A stretch of DNA of 64,000 bases from Fundidesulfovibrio agrisoli (GTDB lineage: Bacteria > Desulfobacterota > Desulfovibrionia > Desulfovibrionales > Desulfovibrionaceae): the NCBI RefSeq assembly GCF_022808715.1, contig NZ_JAKZKX010000003.1, positions 1 to 64,000 of the forward strand. Direction: 5' to 3'. Made by a program: the position numbers and the translations under genes. The notes beneath the pieces are model-generated. The model had not been told where the DNA came from and did not search any database. It saw nothing but the letters and a program-made list of their open reading frames with translations. Of the stretch, positions 61,577-64,000 are shown piece after piece. Positions within the stretch are counted from its first letter, which is position 1, and each line of letters opens with the position of its first letter.

Positions 61577-63163
61577 ATGTTCCGTTTTACTGCGCTGCTG
61601 CTTTTGCTGTGCGCCCTCGCGCCCAGTCTGTGCGAGGCGCGGGAGGCCGGGCCCGAGGCCCGGATCGGCGTGCTGGCCAACCGGGGCAAGGAATCCTGCC
61701 TGGAGCAGTGGTCGCCCCTGATCCGCACTCTCTCCGATGCCCTGCCGGACGTGGCGTTCACGCTGGTGCCCCTGGACTTCGAGGATGTGGACCGCGCCGC
61801 GGCCGAGGCAACGGTGGACTACATCCTGGCCAACCCCGCCATCTACGTGAACCTGGAGGTCCGCTACCGGGCCATGCGCATCGCCACGCTGGTCAACCAG
61901 CTGGGCGACCGGATCACGGCGTCGTTCGGGGGGGTGATCTTCACGCGCGCCGGGCGGGGCGACATCAACACCTTTCAGGATATCCGGGGCAGGAGCTTCG
62001 CGGCCACCTCGGAGGGCTCCATGGGCGGCTGGCTGGTGGGCCTCTCCACGCTGTGCGCACAAGAGGTCGACCCGCGCAAGGCCTGCTCGCAGCTCACCTT
62101 CCCCGGAAGCCACAACGCCGTGGTGCAGCTGGTTCTGTCCGGCGGTGCGGACGCGGGCACCGTGCGCACCGACACCCTGGAGCGCATGGCGCAGAAGGGC
62201 CAGATCAGCCTGGAGGACGTGAAGGTTCTCCTGCCGCCCGACTTCAAGCCGGACCCGGCCTTCCCCTTCCTGTACTCCACGGAGCTGGTGCCCGAGTGGC
62301 CCTTCGCCAGGCTGGCCCATACGCCGGAGGCGCAGGCCAAGGCCGTGGCCGCCGTGCTGCTGACCATCCCCGCCGTGCAAACGCCGGACTACGGCGCGCA
62401 GTGGACCGTACCCCTCGACTACGAGCCCATCCACCGCATCATGCGCGAGTTGCGCGTCCCCCCTTATGAGGACCACGGGCGCATCTCCGTCAAGGCATTC
62501 ACCAGCCAGCACGGCCCGCTGGTTGCCGTGCTGGGGTCGCTGCTGCTGGCCCTGGTCCTGGCGGCGTTGTACCTGGTGATGCTCAACTCCAGGCTGCAGG
62601 AGGCCATGGCCAACCTGCGCGAGGCCGAGGCCGAGCTGACGACCCGCGCGGACACGGACATGCTCACCGGCCTCTGCAACCGCAGGCGCTTCTCCGAGAT
62701 CGTGAACGCGGAGATCGCCAGGGCCCTGCGTTACGAGCGGCCCCTGAGCCTGATCCTCATGGACATGGACCACTTCAAGCTGGTCAACGACACCTGGGGC
62801 CACCCCGTCGGCGACGAGGTGCTGCGCGAGGTGTCCGGGCGGGTGCGCCATTCTGCGCGTTCCAGCGATTTCGTGGCCAGGCTGGGCGGGGAGGAGTTCG
62901 CGGTGCTGCTGCCCGAGACGACCCTGGAGGACGCCGTGGCCCTGGCGGAGCGCATCCGCCAGGCCGTCTCCTGCAGGCCCGCGCACATGGTGGGAGCCCA
63001 GGAGCTCAACTGCACCCTGAGCCTGGGCGTGGCCGAGGTCTGCCCCTCCATCCAGGACTTCTCCGCGCTCTACAAGGCCGTGGACGAAGCCCTGTACAGG
63101 GCCAAGAGGCAGGGCCGCAACAGAACGGCCGTGTCCTCCTTCTGCGTGCGCAACCCGGCCTGA
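61577..63163 (+). CDS. Diguanylate cyclase with PhnD-like periplasmic sensor
   Basis: This protein of about 528 residues makes cyclic-di-GMP. The N-terminal signal MFRFTALLLLLCALAPSLCEA leads to a PhnD-like binding domain (about 25-300: RIGVLANRGKESCLEQWSPLIRTLSDALP, YILANPAIYVNLEVRY, GSMGGWLVG, SGGADAGTVRTDTLERM). One membrane helix (about 312-335) precedes the GGDEF domain: DTDMLTGLCNRRRF, LILMDMDHFKLVNDTWGHPVGD, and the active-site GGEEF at 437-441 with the inhibitory I-site RSSD five residues before. Both activity and feedback sites are intact. The start is uncertain; ATG 61496 would add 27 residues. The ligand may be a phosphonate, phosphite or other oxyanion. Confidence 0.88.
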   Translation: MFRFTALLLLLCALAPSLCEAREAGPEARIGVLANRGKESCLEQWSPLIRTLSDALPDVAFTLVPLDFEDVDRAAAEATVDYILANPAIYVNLEVRYRAMRIATLVNQLGDRITASFGGVIFTRAGRGDINTFQDIRGRSFAATSEGSMGGWLVGLSTLCAQEVDPRKACSQLTFPGSHNAVVQLVLSGGADAGTVRTDTLERMAQKGQISLEDVKVLLPPDFKPDPAFPFLYSTELVPEWPFARLAHTPEAQAKAVAAVLLTIPAVQTPDYGAQWTVPLDYEPIHRIMRELRVPPYEDHGRISVKAFTSQHGPLVAVLGSLLLALVLAALYLVMLNSRLQEAMANLREAEAELTTRADTDMLTGLCNRRRFSEIVNAEIARALRYERPLSLILMDMDHFKLVNDTWGHPVGDEVLREVSGRVRHSARSSDFVARLGGEEFAVLLPETTLEDAVALAERIRQAVSCRPAHMVGAQELNCTLSLGVAEVCPSIQDFSALYKAVDEALYRAKRQGRNRTAVSSFCVRNPA

Positions 63164-63185
63164 GCCGCGTTGGGCCGCGCAGGGT

Positions 63186-64000
63186 TCAATCCATCTTCAC
63201 TTCGCCCAGGAGCAGGCTGTTCTGCGGGGTCATGGCCCTTTCCAGCCGGACGTGGCTGCGGAAGGCCCAGGTCAGTGGCTCGTAGTGCAGGGTGATGCAG
63301 GCCGCGTCGTCGTAGGCCAGGCGCTCCGCCCCGCGCAGTATCCGTCCCCGCTCCAGCGGATCGCACTCGCTGGCGGCGGCCGCCACCATCTCGTCCAGGT
63401 CCGGGTTGCAGTAGCCCGAATTGGCGGAGCCCACATCCCCCTCCGGCTTGCGGCACATGAGCAGGAACTGGAAGCTGTTGGCCGAATCCTCGGTGTCGGG
63501 CTGCCAGCCGACCATCTGCAGCCCGGCCCGGCGCTCCTGGAAGGCCGCCCAGTATTGGGCCAGGGGGATGACCTCCAGGTCCACCGTCACGCCGATGCGG
63601 GCCAGCATGCCGACCACGGCCTCCGCCACGCTCACGTCGTTGGTGTAGCGGTTGGCGGGGGCGATCATGCTCACGCGCATTCCGCCCTCCAGGCCTGCCT
63701 CGCGCAGGAGCTCCTTGGCCTTTTCCGGGTTGTAGCGCGGGGAGAGGTCCGGGTTGAAGCCGGGCATGCCCCTGGCCGAGAGCTGGTTGGCGGGCACGGT
63801 GAGCTTGTTCATCACCTTGTCGACGATGCCCGCGCTGTTGATGGCCGCGATGAAGGCCTGGCGGACCCTGCGGTCCTTGAATTCGGGGCTGGCGGCCGGG
63901 TTGAAGCCGATGGTTATCACCCGGGAGGACGCCATGTAGGCCAGCCTGACCTCCGGGGTTTTGCGCAGCCGTTCCGTCTCCTGGGGGGCCACCGGCGAGA
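63186..64000 (-). CDS. Family 5 substrate-binding protein (peptide/nickel type), partial
   Basis: This gene runs off the right edge, so its N-terminus and signal peptide are missing; 271 codons are visible. The visible part is the C-terminal lobe of an SBP_bac_5 protein: YMASSRVITIGFNPAASPEFKDRRVRQAFIAAINSAGIVDKVM, YNPEKAKELLREAGL, GWQPDTEDSANSFQFLLMC and YCNPDLDEMVAAAASECDPLERG. Family members deliver oligopeptides, dipeptides or nickel chelates to ABC permeases. No downstream partner is present within the window. The stop is close to the convergent diguanylate cyclase gene, with no hairpin between. Confidence 0.9.
   Translation of the reverse strand, partial: SPVAPQETERLRKTPEVRLAYMASSRVITIGFNPAASPEFKDRRVRQAFIAAINSAGIVDKVMNKLTVPANQLSARGMPGFNPDLSPRYNPEKAKELLREAGLEGGMRVSMIAPANRYTNDVSVAEAVVGMLARIGVTVDLEVIPLAQYWAAFQERRAGLQMVGWQPDTEDSANSFQFLLMCRKPEGDVGSANSGYCNPDLDEMVAAAASECDPLERGRILRGAERLAYDDAACITLHYEPLTWAFRSHVRLERAMTPQNSLLLGEVKMD

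Overview
The window is GC-rich (very roughly two thirds G+C), densely coding DNA. Everything in it points to a sulfate-reducer-like member of the Desulfovibrionaceae: two near-identical 483-residue porins of the Desulfovibrio homotrimeric type, a full-length NIF-type NifU/NifS pair as an ordinary operon, CstA-type carbon transporters beside a LytS/LytTR pair, an orphan butyrate kinase, and ferredoxin-rich membrane proteins. The genus is my inference; there is no rRNA, tRNA, phage, insertion sequence or CRISPR array in the window.

Layout. 0.1-3.8 kb: an overlapping operon of an M15 peptidase, glutamyl-queuosine tRNA synthetase (gluQ) and a secreted CHAP-like protein, then a methyltransferase. 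4.0-6.7 kb: a secreted C10-type cysteine protease fused to a seven-repeat RCC1 propeller. 6.8-7.4 kb: a MazE/MazF pair with a palindromic operator on its -10 box. 7.4-9.3 kb: queC, queE and divergent queF. 9.4-12.2 kb: nifU-nifS and a DUF1847 protein. 12.4-14.5 kb: a chemoreceptor. 14.8-18.4 kb: cysK-cysE followed immediately by a bifunctional fructose-2,6-bisphosphate kinase/phosphatase. 18.7-20.3 kb: a Tat-exported ModA-like binding protein with a NapH-like polyferredoxin. 20.6-24.0 kb: tandem porins whose leaders share a conserved hairpin loop. 24.3-31.5 kb: exported beta-carbonic anhydrase and a complete RND tripartite efflux operon. 31.7-38.1 kb: LytTR regulator, LytS kinase and two CstA paralogues. 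38.2-39.0 kb: a TacA/TacT-type toxin-antitoxin pair. 39.1-41.3 kb: malate synthase G. 41.4-49.1 kb: FAD oxidoreductase, four-cluster ferredoxin, butyrate kinase and three exported proteins. 49.2-54.4 kb: RhlE-type helicase, upp-uraA, a 127-base structured intergenic element, greA. 54.6-57.3 kb: a polar amino acid ABC transporter whose permease carries an exported helical N-terminal extension. 57.5-63.2 kb: two HDOD proteins, xanthine phosphoribosyltransferase and a PhnD-like/GGDEF protein. 63.2-64 kb: the C-terminal part of a family 5 binding protein running off the right edge.

Most intergenic space is occupied by strong intrinsic terminators, many built on a GGCCGCCGG core, and by a dispersed palindromic repeat (core CCAAAGGG/CCCTTTGG, flank CGCTTCGCG) near 11.4, 12.3, 18.4-18.7 and 57.4 kb. 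Starts were chosen by Shine-Dalgarno spacing and family N-termini, so several genes here are shorter than the longest open frame. No single unmistakable new system is visible; the best candidates are the structured element before greA, the shared porin leader, the binding protein/polyferredoxin pair, the protease-RCC1 fusion, the TPR-like/permease fusion and the LytTR-CstA circuit.
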